DNA from: JAYUDN01 sp043769645
GTDB taxonomy: Bacteria; Patescibacteriota; Gracilibacteria; BD1-5; UBA2023
DNA length: 33,362 nt
Reading direction: 5' to 3'
Assembly: GCA_043769645.1 (NCBI GenBank)
Contig: JAYVJC010000054.1
Coordinates: 1 to 33,362 of the forward strand
Shown here: in pieces, positions 1-8,892 of the stretch
Position numbering within the stretch: the stretch's first letter is position 1
How the letters are laid out: each line of letters starts with the position of its first letter
Made by a program: the position numbers and the translations under genes
Notes under the pieces: generated by a model
What the model was told of the DNA's origin: nothing
The model's database searches: none
What the model saw: the letters and a program-made list of their open reading frames with translations, nothing else

Positions 1-2
1 CT

Positions 3-98
3 CGATCCGAATTCTGCCAAACCCGCGGATTTCTGAGAACTCAAGATTATCCAGGAAAGCATTATCAAGTGTTTGCAGGAATGTTAAAATGTATATAA
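3..98 (+). CDS. possible 3' end of a truncated gene at the window edge
   Basis: All three forward frames are open at the left edge under code 25. The frame beginning at base 3 ends at TAA 96-98 and gives a protein-like tail containing GFLRTQDYPGKHYQVF; frame 1 would end at TAA 85-87. No family is recognised and the frame choice is uncertain. It lies ahead of the membrane protein at 480 and could belong to the same unit, but that is a guess. Confidence 0.25.
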   Translation, partial: RSEFCQTRGFLRTQDYPGKHYQVFAGMLKCI

Positions 99-104
99 TA
101 TATG

Positions 105-144
105 TATAAGAGTATAAGAGTATAAGAGTATAAGAGTATAAGAG
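105..144. repeat. 8-bp tandem repeat, five copies
   Basis: Five perfect consecutive copies of TATAAGAG (40 bp) in non-coding sequence. The unit contains a TATAAG core resembling a -10 box, but no -35 is placed by it. This is one of several short-unit tandem repeats in the gaps of this window. Confidence 0.9.
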
Positions 145-179
145 GGCAGAGATATCAAATCAGCATTTTTCTTCAGTTT

Positions 180-479
180 TCAGAATTTCTCGAATGGATT
201 CCTGTTTTCACGGGAATGACAGCAGTAAAATTTCCTTTTCTACCTGATAACTACCCTAATCTACCTTTCTCCGTCTCTGTCGCTTCTCTCCTTCCTTTTT
301 TTACCCCCTAGTCCCCCTTGGAAGGGGGATAGAAACCCCCACTCCCTTACTGTTCTGCCTCGTCTCCGTCGTCTCTGTTGCTTCTACCATCCCCATCATT
401 CCCCATACCAGCTCACCAGCTACTCCCTACTCTCAGTCTCTACCGTTCCATCATTTCTACCTTTCCCCCCCCCCTCACT
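180..479. repeat. intergenic repeat mosaic upstream of the permease gene
   Basis: No gene is seen. The stretch contains a copy of the GATTCCTGTTTTCACGGGAATGAC module (about 198-222), a CCCCCTTGGAAGGGGG hairpin (about 315-333), pyrimidine-rich CGTCTCTGTCGCTTCT words, an ACCAGCTCACCAGCT word (about 407-421), and a run of ten C at 465-474 ending 5 nt before the start codon at 480. All recur elsewhere in the window. Confidence 0.7.
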
Positions 480-1244
480 ATGTGGAATATCGCCCTCAAT
501 ACCTTTCGTGAGATTATACGCAATAAATTCTTCTCCTTGATTGTCTTCTTCGGAGTCGTATTTCTCCTGATTTCCCTTCTTCTTCGAACCCTCGCCCTCG
601 GCGAGATCGAGCGTATGCTCTATGACTTCGGACTCTCATTTATCGAACTCACTGGTTTCTTTGTCGTCCTTTTCCTGGGTGGGGGGATGCTCTATCGAGA
701 GATCGAAGGACGTACTATCTACCTCCTCCTCTCGAAACCCATAAGACGCTCATCAATACTCATCGGAAAATTTTTCGGATTTGCTATGATCCTCGGACTC
801 ATTACCCTGTTTCTCTTCTCTATCTTCTACTGATTGATTGTCAGTAATGGGTTCACCTTTGATTCGATGGCGTATATGGCGGTACTCGGTATCTATCTGA
901 AGCTCCTCTCCCTCCTCGCGGTAATCCTTTTTTTCTCCACTATTGCTTCCCCAATCCTCTCGATGTTTTGTACGATAGCCACCTACTTTATCGGACATAA
1001 TGCATACGCCATCCTCGACTTCTCCGCTCGAAAGGGAAGTATATTTTTCGAATGGATGGGACGTATTACGATCACACTCTTTCCGAACCTCGAAGCGCTC
1101 AATCTCAAAAACTATGTCGCGACGGGGATTCCATTTGATATCAGGTATTGGTCTCTCGGATATGCGACGGCAGTTCTCTATATCATCGTGATCCTCTACC
1201 TCGGCGTGCTTCTCTTCAATAAAAAATCGTTCGATACGGTGTAG
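480..1244 (+). CDS. ABC-2-type transporter permease-like membrane protein
   Basis: 254 aa integral membrane protein. Six hydrophobic segments are visible (roughly residues 13-35, 50-70, 95-120, 130-155, 160-178, 228-248). The N-terminus (WNIALNTFREIIRNKFF) and the cytosolic loop GGGMLYREIEGRTIYLLLSKPIRRSSILIGK are typical of the NosY-like ABC-2 permease family, where the GR.I..LL.KP.R loop contacts the ATPase. The export substrate is unknown. Residue 118 is UGA, giving FYG. The ATG at 480 is chosen because upstream in-frame sequence is low-complexity repeat. No ATPase partner is visible; it may lie left of the window. Family call fairly sure, substrate not. Confidence 0.8.
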
Positions 1245-1367
1245 TTTGTGAGTTTAGGAAGAATAGGAAGAATAAGTAGAGTATTGGAAAACCATCTAAC
1301 AGATATTTCGGTGTACGATTTCTATATAACCGAATTAATATTATAAGCCATTGGGTACGACTTCTTT

Positions 1368-2051
1368 ATGCAATCTACAGATCCTCATTATCCTATCGAA
1401 TATACACTCTGAGAGGTCGAGTTTTTTGGACGAAAATTCACGGTCACGCCGGATGTCCTTATTCCCCGCCTGGAGACGGAGGGACTAGTGCGCCGAGCTC
1501 GCACTATCCTCCAAAAATCAAATAATCCAATAAACCAAAAAACCACTGTTATCGATATCGGCACTGGTTCCGGAATAATCGGGGTGAGTCTCGCGGATCT
1601 CGCGGACGAAGTGATATTTCTCGATATTTCCGAGAAGGCACTGGCGGTAGCAGAGGAGAATTTTCGTACCCACTTTCCAGATAAAACGGCTCGATTTATC
1701 ATTTCAGACCTCCTTGATAATCTTCCCAGCCTCCCAGCTTCCACTCATCTTCTTATAACCGCCAACCTTCCCTATATTAAGGGAGGAGACTGGGAGCATA
1801 TGAGCGAGGATACTAGATACGAGCCGGAACTCGCCCTCTTTGGAGGAGAATACACTGGATTCGAGCTCTACGAAAGACTCTTTCATCAACTTGCAACTTG
1901 CAACTTGCAACCTGTAACCGTTTTGATTGAATTCGGCTTTGATCAACGAGAAATTGCAGAAGCTGCAATACAAAAGCATGGCTGGAAATATGTATTTTTT
2001 GCTGACTTTGCCGGTATCGAAAGATTTGCTGAAATTAATATTGACTTATAA
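1368..2051 (+). CDS. prmC: peptide chain release factor N5-glutamine methyltransferase
   Basis: 227 aa SAM-dependent methyltransferase; the family methylates the GGQ glutamine of release factors. Visible: LIPRLETEGLV near residue 30, SAM motif I VIDIGTGSGIIGV at about 61-73, and catalytic NLPY at 133-136 (NPPY in most PrmC). The usual N-terminal helical domain is largely missing. UGA at 1410-1412 encodes Gly (TLGEVEFFG). The repeat CAACTTG (1887-1919) lies in frame and encodes QLATCNLQP at about 174-182, between strands of the Rossmann fold. In code 25 only RF1 is expected as substrate (inference). HemK-type methyltransferase is the only serious alternative name. Confidence 0.88.
1887..1919 (+). 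repeat. in-frame CAACTTG tandem repeat inside prmC
   Basis: Three copies of CAACTTG plus CAACCTG and GTAACC. The same word family (CCTGCAACCTGCAATCTGCAACC) is found inside the priA-like gene at about 19310-19340; both encode the peptide CNLQP. Confidence 0.75.
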
Positions 2052-2068
2052 ATAAATTTACCTATTAT
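2041..2068 (+). promoter_or_regulatory. predicted promoter of the 2091 gene
   Basis: TTGACT (2041-2046), 16-bp spacer, TATTAT (2063-2068), overlapping the end of prmC. The predicted transcript start near 2075 leaves a leader of about 16 nt to the ATG at 2091. Confidence 0.5.
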
Positions 2069-2090
2069 AAAATCGTTAATTTCATAAAAT

Positions 2091-2609
2091 ATGACTTCCA
2101 CACTCACAGAAATATGAACAAAGGAAACAGTATGTGGGCTCTGTCTGGCTCATAGCGCAGCTATCCTCCATGATATTGAGGCACTGTCTAACGAGATTAC
2201 CTATATTGAGGCACTGGTAAAGCAATTACCATGAGACTCTACACCATGGAATACCATTAAAAGGAATATTCAGGGGCTTGATACTCCCAGGTTTCAAAAA
2301 CTACTTGCCCTCCTTGTTTCTGAAGCCTGAGTCCAGGTTTATGGATTTTTCCATTGACTCAAAGAAAGTGTAAAGTTATGGAATACGAATCCTTATATAA
2401 GTATACCAGAAAATCATATCTTCTTTGATGTGATATTTTCCTCCCTTCAGATGTTTTGAAACACCACATTAGTTGCTCTCAAGGATAAGGTTGCGCAGTG
2501 AATTGTGCCTGATGATGATATATGGCGTTACATTCAATATTCAAACGAACTCACTACATGAGTGAAAGATCGCGCTCGAGATATTCTAGGTAATGATAAC
2601 CCTAAATAG
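2091..2609 (+). CDS. hypothetical protein, UGA-rich
   Basis: 172 aa, not recognised. It is readable only with UGA as Gly: seven in-frame TGA codons fall between the ATG and TAG 2607-2609, so a standard-code gene finder would miss it. The sequence starts MTSTLTEIGTKETVCGLCL, is mostly soluble and probably helical, and has an acidic/basic C-terminus (RDILGNDNPK). It is preceded by its own promoter-like sequence and followed by a strong hairpin terminator, which supports a real transcription unit. UGA density is far above the neighbouring housekeeping genes. Confidence 0.7.
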
Positions 2610-2616
2610 TGTATTA

Positions 2617-2650
2617 TAAAAATCCCTTCCGCTCTGGAAGGGATTTTATT
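2617..2650. terminator. bidirectional intrinsic terminator
   Basis: Perfect 11-bp stem AAATCCCTTCC (2620-2630) / GGAAGGGATTT (2636-2646) with a 5-nt loop and T/A tracts on both sides. It lies between the convergent 2091 gene and nusA and can serve both. Confidence 0.85.
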
Positions 2651-2667
2651 ACCGCAATGCTTTCATA

Positions 2668-3750
2668 TTATTCTCCTTCCTTCGTCGGATCTACTTCAGT
2701 TCCTTCGATGGTTGTGAGAGAGATGCGGTAGCCGAGAAGGTCTCCCGCGATATTGATATTGGTTCCGCCTCGACCGAGGACTTTCGCTTTTTCTTCATCT
2801 TTGACCGTTGCGCGGATGATATTATTCTCTTCATCGATTTCGATCTTTTCGACCGTTCCTGGGATGAGGGCTCGACGAACCATTTCCTCCTGATTGGTCG
2901 TATAGTTGATGATATCGATCTTTTCTCCGAAGAGCTCATCTACTATATTGCGCACGCGCATTCCTTTTGGTCCGATGAGACATCCAGCTGGATCGACGTC
3001 TTCCTCATCACTCGCGACGATGATCTTGGTCTTTACTCCAGGCATTCGAGCGATCGAGACGATTTCGACGGTTCCCTCTTCGAGTTCTGGCGTATTCATT
3101 TCGAAGAGCTTCACGACGAGTTCCTTATCCTTGCGAGAAAGTATTACTCGAGGTCCATTGATCGGGTCATTTTCTACTTTGCGCACATAGAGGTGCATGC
3201 GTTGTCCAGGAGCGTATTTGTCTTTTGAGATCTGCTCGCTTTTCGGGAGGACCACCTGGTTTCCATTATATTCGAAGACCACACGATTTTTCTCGACGAG
3301 TTCGACTCGAAGCGAAATAATCGTATCTTCCTTATCTTTAAAGAGGTGATATATTTTCTCCTTTTCGGTTTCCTGGATCTTCTGGACGATCACTTGTTTT
3401 GCGGCTTGGGCGGCAATTCGACCGAATCCTTCCGAAGCGAGTACCTCTTCAGAAACGTCGATTTCGACGGTATCTCCGATACTAAATCCACTATCTTCAC
3501 CGATATCTTCGAGTGATATTTCGACATCGGGATTTTCGACCGTTTCGACGATGGTTTTCTCGACGGAAATTTCGAAGGTCCCCGCTGCGATATCGAGATG
3601 GACGCTTACATTGGCTTCTTTACTCGCGTAATCTTTCTTATAGGCAGTTTCGATCGCGCGCTCGATGATATCGAGGAGACGTTCTTTTGGGATTTTCTTT
3701 TCAGCCGATATTTGGTTGATCGCGGCTTCGATCTTCTGAAGGTCAAACAT
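2668..3750 (-). CDS. nusA: transcription termination/antitermination factor NusA
   Basis: 360 aa. NusA binds RNA polymerase and nascent RNA, and modulates pausing, termination and antitermination. Order: N-terminal RNAP-binding domain (about 1-125, with ERAIETAYKKDY), S1 domain (about 135-195), KH1 with IGPKGMRVRNIV (about 265-285), KH2 with LGRGGTNINIAGDL (about 325-340). It ends after KH2, without the C-terminal acidic repeats of E. coli NusA, as in most non-proteobacteria. It contains no UGA codon. The usual partners rimP and infB are not adjacent. The upstream region is repeat mosaic and no clear promoter was identified. Confidence 0.95.
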   Translation of the reverse strand: MFDLQKIEAAINQISAEKKIPKERLLDIIERAIETAYKKDYASKEANVSVHLDIAAGTFEISVEKTIVETVENPDVEISLEDIGEDSGFSIGDTVEIDVSEEVLASEGFGRIAAQAAKQVIVQKIQETEKEKIYHLFKDKEDTIISLRVELVEKNRVVFEYNGNQVVLPKSEQISKDKYAPGQRMHLYVRKVENDPINGPRVILSRKDKELVVKLFEMNTPELEEGTVEIVSIARMPGVKTKIIVASDEEDVDPAGCLIGPKGMRVRNIVDELFGEKIDIINYTTNQEEMVRRALIPGTVEKIEIDEENNIIRATVKDEEKAKVLGRGGTNINIAGDLLGYRISLTTIEGTEVDPTKEGE

Positions 3751-3754
3751 AGGG

Positions 3755-4030
3755 GAGGGGGGTGGGTTAAGAGGTGGGGCGATAGAAACGATAGAGACGG
3801 GGGAGGGAGAGAACGGTAGAAACGATCGAACGATAGAGACGGGGGGAAGGAAGGAGGCTGGTGAGCTGAGAGGGTAGAAGAGTAGAAAGGTAGAAAAGAT
3901 CTAACGATAGAGACGGTGGAGAGGCTGGAGACGGTGGGGAGGATTTTGAATCTTCCTTCCAAGGCGGGTAGGTCGGTAGAGAAGTGAAAAACGCTAGAGG
4001 AGAGGAAAGGTAGAAACGGTTGGGAAATGG
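3755..4030. repeat. degenerate GATAGAAACG/GGTAGAAACG array
   Basis: About 275 bp of imperfect 9-11-bp words (CGATAGAGACGG, GGTAGAAACG, AGAGTAGAAAGG) with an embedded TCTTCCTTCCAAGGCGGG module near 3950. Apparent long ORFs here are Arg/Ser/Pro-rich products of the repeat and are not called. It separates nusA from rpmH-rnpA-yidC. Confidence 0.75.
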
Positions 4031-4100
4031 GAGCACTAATTGTGCTGTCATCCTCGAGAATGCGGGGGTTCATTTGAGAACTCACGACGTTTCTGTTTTA

Positions 4101-4131
4101 AAAAAAGATTCGCCCGAAGGCCAATCTTTTT
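4101..4131. terminator. hairpin with A and T tracts upstream of rpmH
   Basis: Stem AAAGATT (4104-4110) and GCC (4112-4114) pairs with GGC (4119-4121) and AATCTTT (4123-4129) around a CGAA loop, with one C/C mismatch. A-run before and T-run after make it terminator-like on both strands, although no annotated gene ends into it. Confidence 0.55.
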
Positions 4132-4181
4132 ACTATTCCTCCTGAGTATATCGATAGTTTCCGAATTGTAAAATTTATTTT

Positions 4182-4209
4182 TTGACATTCTTCACATTTT
4201 CTATAGAAT
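4182..4209 (+). promoter_or_regulatory. predicted promoter of rpmH-rnpA
   Basis: Consensus -35 TTGACA (4182-4187), 16-bp spacer, TAGAAT (4204-4209). Predicted transcript start near 4216, about 18 nt before the rpmH ATG. Confidence 0.65.
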
Positions 4210-4233
4210 CCGCGTACTTTTTATGTATTACTT

Positions 4234-4476
4234 ATGATAGGAAAACTCAAGAAAAGAAAGCGACTTCGCGTTCATGGCTTTCTCAAGCGCATATCTACGG
4301 TAGATGGACAGAAGGTTCTCCGATCTCGTCGCCGTAAGGGACGACACGTTCTCGCGGTAAGCTACCCAAATCGAGTGAAAAACATTCGAGGAAAGAGCCG
4401 GCACCATATCGTAGCGGGAGGAAATGCTCGTATTGTCACTTTTCCATGACTTACGGAACGCTTCCGAGCTCGCTAG
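4234..4476 (+). CDS. rpmH: 50S ribosomal protein bL34
   Basis: 80 aa. The core KLKKRKRLRVHGFLKRI...GQKVLRSRRRKGRHVLAV matches L34 (usual length 44-50 aa), a very basic protein buried in 23S rRNA. Unlike the family norm it has a C-terminal extension of about 35 residues after AVSYPNR. TGA 4447-4449 is read as Gly and the gene runs to TAG 4474-4476; under the standard code it would end at residue 71. It is followed by rnpA in the conserved rpmH-rnpA-yidC order. Confidence 0.9.
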
Positions 4477-4564
4477 GAGTTTCGAAGTATTTCGTCAAAC
4501 GAATCATGAGTATCTATCTCGGCCTAGCAAGTCCATCCGATTTCCTAGGCCTTTTCTTTTCCCT

Positions 4565-4912
4565 ATGATCGCCTCAAGATACCGTCTTTCCGAACATGAA
4601 GTCAAAAAAGTACTCAAACAAAGAAAGCCATTTTTTTCTCATACTTTCGTGGCGAATGTTATGAAGAATAATCTCAGTCTTTCCCGATTTGCCATACTCC
4701 TCTCTGGAAAACATACCCCATGAAGTGTGAACCGGAACTACTGGAGAAGACTCTACTACACGAGGTCAGAACCTTATATATCGAACCCTGGAGTTGATAT
4801 CGTGCTCGTTCCGAAGAAATGAAAAATTTTTGATAAAAATAATCAAACACATACAATAGAAGCCGTTCGGGATATCGACTATCTCCTCAGGCAGATATTT
4901 CCGAAAAGATAG
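4565..4912 (+). CDS. rnpA: ribonuclease P protein component
   Basis: 115 aa, usual family length. The protein subunit of RNase P assists the catalytic RNA in 5' maturation of tRNAs. The signature region GSVNRNYWRRLYYTRSE (about residues 53-69) matches the RnpA motif with basic helix, and YRLSEHEVKKVLKQRK matches the N-terminus. Two UGA codons are read as Gly: the one at 4721 opens GSVNRN, where the family motif has glycine. Placement between rpmH and yidC supports the call. rnpB is not in the window. Confidence 0.9.
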
Positions 4913-4987
4913 AGGATTCATCGAAATATCCTCACGTATTCTTTCAAAATTCAACCCTTTTGAACCACTTTATAAACCTCAACTCTC

Positions 4988-6196
4988 ATGGACTGGAATA
5001 AATTTCTCAACATTCTCCTTTTTACTATTGCCTTTACTATTATTTTTCAGTGGGTAATGGGACCGAAGGAAAAAACAAATACTTCGACTACCAATACGGT
5101 GTATCTCCAAGTCCAAAAAAGTAGTACCGTGATTCCTAACATGCCTATAGTCGACATCGTCAATACTACAATGAGTGGTACTACGATCGAAACTTGTCGA
5201 GACGTGAAGATTTTTATCGACTCTATCCCACTGACGAACCTCGAGACCGAAGCCCCAAAGTTTTGTACATCTCTCGCGGTTCCCTCTGGAGGCCAGACCG
5301 TACTACCTCTGGGCCCTTTAGCTCAGGCTTTTGCGGAAAGACCGGGAACCTATATTTTCAAGCTTACGGTCGGGACAGAAGAGAAAATAGTAACTATTAC
5401 TCATGCGGCTCCTGGAGCGATACGATCACTCCTTTCGACCATCGTCTTCGAACCAATATACAATTTCTTCATCGCGCTTATTTCATTTCTCCCGAGTCAT
5501 AACTTGGGTTGGGCGATTATCATTATCACGCTTATCATCCGCCTGATTCTCCTCTATCCCCAGAACCAGATGCTCGTGAGTCAGAAGAAACTCCAAGTTA
5601 TCCAACCAAAGATCAAAGCCCTCCAGGAAAAACATAAGGGAGATCAGGCTACCCTTGGGATGGAAATGATGGCACTCTATAAAAAAGAAGGAGTCAATCC
5701 TATGGGATCTTGTCTGCCACTCCTTATCCAGATGCCGATTCTTATCGGACTCTACTGGGTTGTCTCTGGAGTCAATGATCCTGCGAACTTCTACCACCTC
5801 TATTCATTTTTCAAAGATTTCAATGTTTCGAACATCAACTCACATTTTTATGGACTCAACCTGACCGCAGTCTGAGGGATTGTGGGCGGAATCTTTGCTT
5901 TGATTCTCGGTATAACCCAGTGGATCCAGGCAAAACTTTCCTTTACCTACAACCCTCCAGCAAAAAAAGAAAGTCCAAAGGTCATCGAAAAGACAGAAGA
6001 TGGAGCCTACCAAGCCCCAGACTTAGCCTTGGATCCAGCCATAATGCAAAAGATGATGCTCTATATGCTTCCCGTGATGATAGCGACCTCTTCATTTTTC
6101 TTCCCACTCGGAGTCGGGCTGTACTGGTTTATCGGAACCCTTTTTGTCATCGCTCAACAAGCCTACGTGAATCATAAGACAGAGAAGAAACGGTAG
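4988..6196 (+). CDS. yidC: membrane protein insertase YidC/Oxa1
   Basis: 402 aa. YidC inserts membrane proteins alone or with SecYEG. N-terminal membrane anchor (residues 8-24), a short extracytoplasmic domain (about 25-160), then the insertase core: LGWAIIIITLIIRLILLYP with the conserved membrane Arg, a cytosolic coiled-coil hairpin (QKKLQVIQPKIKALQEKHKGD), MGSCLPLLIQMPILIGLYWV, and C-terminal membrane segments ending near ATSSFFFPLGVGLYWFIGTLFVIAQQ. UGA 5873-5875 is read as Gly in TAVGGIVGGIF. There is no yidD between rnpA and yidC, only a 75-bp gap. Confidence 0.95.
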
Positions 6197-6532
6197 AAAC
6201 GGTAGAAATGAGGAATGAAAGAAATGATGGGAAGGTGGATGAGAGTTTTTTGAATCCCCCTTCCAAGGGGGACACAGGGGGTACGGTATAAGTAAGTGAA
6301 GAGGTGGAAACGATAGAGACGATAGAGACGGTAGAAGCGATAGAAAAGTTGCAGATACATAATGGAAATATGCAAGCAGTGGAACTCTAGCCGAAACGTT
6401 TATATTGAAAAGAGAGAAGAAAGTCATATAATACATCGCTCATAGAGGAAAACACCCACCTCACTTCCGATGTGAAATACTTACTCCTAGAGTATAAAAC
6501 AATCCAATAACGAACCGTCAATACCTCTTTAT
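6197..6532. repeat. intergenic region, first half repeat mosaic
   Basis: 6190-6345 holds CGGTAGAAACGGTAGAAATG words, a CCCCCTTCCAAGGGGG hairpin at about 6257-6272 continuing into ACACAGGGGGTACGGTATAAG, then further ACGATAGAGACG words. 6346-6532 is unique AT-rich sequence in which no gene or RNA was recognised. Confidence 0.65.
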
Positions 6533-6562
6533 TTGCTATCGTGTTTTGATATATGGTATACT
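6533..6562 (+). promoter_or_regulatory. predicted promoter of the 3D-domain gene
   Basis: TTGCTA (6533-6538), 18-bp spacer, TATACT (6557-6562). Predicted start near 6569, about 21 nt before ATG 6590. Confidence 0.45.
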
Positions 6563-6589
6563 CATCGTGTATCTTCAATATCAAAACAT

Positions 6590-7765
6590 ATGTTCCCGTC
6601 CTCTCTCGGTTTCAATAAAAGCTCCCTTCTCGTCCTCAATACGCGTGAAGAACTCAATATAATCTTTACCGGAGCCCGTATCAAGTATAACTCTATTCGA
6701 CAAATGAAACGTTGGCATGCTCGAGCATCGATTCTCACATTCCTAGTAACCTTCTTCGGTTTTCTTCCATCAAGCTCGTATGCTCTGACCGAAGAAGACC
6801 ATACCTTTGTGGTAACTGCATACTACTCACCACTCCCGAATCAGTCGTTTTATCTCAAATGAAGCTACGAAGCGGAGCTCAAACTCAATGGTAATGGAAC
6901 CCATGGAGCGAGTGGGAAAGGCGTATTTGCTGGTATGCTCGCGGCTCCGAAATCGTATAACTTCGGGACAAAGATCTATCTCGAATGAGTCGGACTCGGA
7001 TCGGTCGAAGATCGAGGAGGTGCGATCGTCGCCGCAGGAGAAAAATGACAAGTTATGGATCGAATAGACATCTGGATGGGAGTCGGGGAAGCTGGACTCA
7101 AGCGTGCTCTTCTCTGGGGACGTCGACAGGTTCAAGGAAAAATTTTGACTGATGTATCAGGATATGAGAGTATTGATCTTGGGAAATTCGATCGAGGAGA
7201 AATTGATTTCTCGAAACTCCCATCTGTTCGAAACTCGAAGAGTATGGTTACCGAAGAACTCACGGATCTCGGATATGATGCATACGGACCGGATCTCGAG
7301 GATATGATATATGCCTTCCAGAAAGACTATCATATCGTAAGTTCGAGAAGTGAGGCAGGAGCCGGAACCTATGGTCCGAAGACACAATCGAAAATGGCCG
7401 AAGTATACTCCACCTATCAGACTATACGCACTCAGGAAGCTATCCTCATCGAAGCTTCTCGTAATGAACTCCTGTCTGCTCGAGAAGCCTGGAAGGTAGA
7501 GCAGAAGAGTGCTCAGACCTACATCGATACCTTTGGATCACCCAAACTCGGAGACAGAGGAGACCACGTACGTGGACTTCAGGTCTTCCTGATCTCACTT
7601 GGATACTTCAAGGGAAAGGATACGGGAATTATGTGAGCCAATACCGTTGCCGCTCTCAAAAAATATCAGAAAGATCGTGGACTCGCACTGAGTGGCCGTC
7701 TTGATATGGTCACGAAACTCGCCCTTGCGAGTGATATGATATTTATATCGGAAAAACGGGCATAA
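6590..7765 (+). CDS. secreted 3D-domain protein with peptidoglycan-binding repeats
   Basis: 391 aa from ATG 6590, or 353 aa from ATG 6704, which directly begins a classical signal peptide (MKRWHARASILTFLVTFFGF..SYA). The longer start is preferred on promoter spacing and gene-like codons. After the signal: 3D (Asp-Asp-Asp) domain with TAYYSPLPNQ, GNGTHGASGKGVFAG, VEDRGGAIV and DRIDIWMGVGEAGLKRAL, the fold shared by MltA and YuiC/Rpf-like wall hydrolases; then two peptidoglycan-binding-like repeats, ELTDLGYDAYG...MIYAFQKDY and GDRGDHVRGLQVFLISLGYFKGKDTG..TVAALKKYQKDRG. Four UGA glycines, including one in the second repeat. Probable role in cell-wall turnover (inference). Confidence 0.85.
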
Positions 7766-7846
7766 ATATGTATGCTAATTATATACTCAGACCATAATTT
7801 GTAGTGATTTTGATAAAGTTACTCGATTTCTAACTTAGAATAAATT

Positions 7847-8152
7847 ATGGCTATCCATGACTTTTGTCAGTGTTGCTGATTCAACAGTGTTGCTGATTCT
7901 TATGAAATCTGCCCAGTTTGTTACTGGGAAAATGATCCTGTTCAAAATAAAGATCCCCTATGTAGGATCGGAGCAAATAAAACCTCACTCTACGAAGCAC
8001 AACAGAGTTTATTAATAATAATTCCGCAATCAATTCAAACGATTGATCAATATACTAGAAATAAAAACTGGAAAATACTTGTTATAAATTTTTTGAAACA
8101 GAGTGATATTGAAAATGGAATGGATTATTTTTATGCTTCTTCAGCGGAGTAA
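7847..8152 (+). CDS. cysteine-rich CPCC domain protein
   Basis: 101 aa. CQCCGF near the N-terminus, YEICPVCYWENDP and IGANKTSLYEAQQ match the Cys_rich_CPCC family (zinc-ribbon-like; function unknown). The UGA codon gives the Gly of CCG. It is the first of three short accessory genes with AT-rich sequence (7847-8814) that differ from the surrounding core genes. No clear promoter or ribosome binding site. Confidence 0.8.
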
Positions 8153-8197
8153 TAATTATCAGAAGATTTTGATGAACAATACTTACCTTTTTAAACT

Positions 8198-8407
8198 ATG
8201 AAAATAACCTACGATAAATCAGTTGATGCAGCATATGTGTACATCATGGAAAATGAAAATGTCGATCATACGATTCCTTTAGAATGACTGGATTGAATGG
8301 TAAATATTGATTTCTCAAAATCATGAAAACTAGTTGGTATAGAGCTCATTTCTTGATCGAAATTTCTTTCAAAAGATGTGCTTAGTACTGCGACAATAAT
8401 AGGATAA
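8198..8407 (+). CDS. DUF2283 family protein
   Basis: 69 aa. MKITYDKSVDAAYVYIM at the start and VNIDFSKSGKLVGIELI in the middle match the small DUF2283 family, often found near toxin-antitoxin-like or accessory genes and of unknown function. Four of the glycines are UGA. No partner toxin is recognised beside it. 45 bp after the CPCC gene; may be co-transcribed. Confidence 0.75.
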
Positions 8408-8445
8408 TCCACAAATTCCATGAACAATAGTTAACTTTATTAAAT

Positions 8446-8814
8446 ATGACAAAGAATATTACAAACTTCATTATAGAGATATTCCTCAATTTTCTTAAGC
8501 ATATCGGTACTTTTTTGATTATATATTTTTCTTGATTAATTCTAGCAGAATTTAATACTGAAAACTCAATTTATCATAACGTATTTGAACGAGCATATCT
8601 TGATTTTATAGATGCCCCTTGATTATTTTGGCTCGCAGGATTAGTATATATAGCAATATACTGCATTGTTTTGATTTTAAAGGCAATATATTATCATAAT
8701 AAACATGAAGAAAAAAACTATTTAACAAAACTTTCTATTGCCGTTGTCGTACTTATTCTAATCGTTGCTTATTTTAACTTTATTATATTTCAATATCATG
8801 CACTGTTAATCTAG
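8446..8814 (+). CDS. hypothetical small membrane protein
   Basis: 122 aa, very AT-rich codons. About three membrane segments: residues 13-35 (NFLKHIGTFLIIYFSGLIL), 63-83 (GLFWLAGLVYIAIYCIVLIL) and 98-117 (LSIAVVVLILIVAYFNFIIF). Two UGA glycines. No family recognised. 38 bp after DUF2283. Confidence 0.6.
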
Positions 8815-8892
8815 TACCGTAAAGATATAGGCTCTAGATTAGTAAACTCCCTAAACCACTCCTTTTGAGAGTTCGAAGTTTTTATATTTGTA

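Noticed and set aside
3606..4085. Long minus-strand ORFs rich in Ser, Pro, Arg and Leu in the repeat array
   Set aside because: Composition follows directly from the low-complexity repeat; they overlap the nusA N-terminus and one another in different frames.
4030..4233. Replication origin next to rpmH-rnpA
   Set aside because: No dnaA or dnaN and no cluster of DnaA-box-like TTATCCACA sequences was seen.
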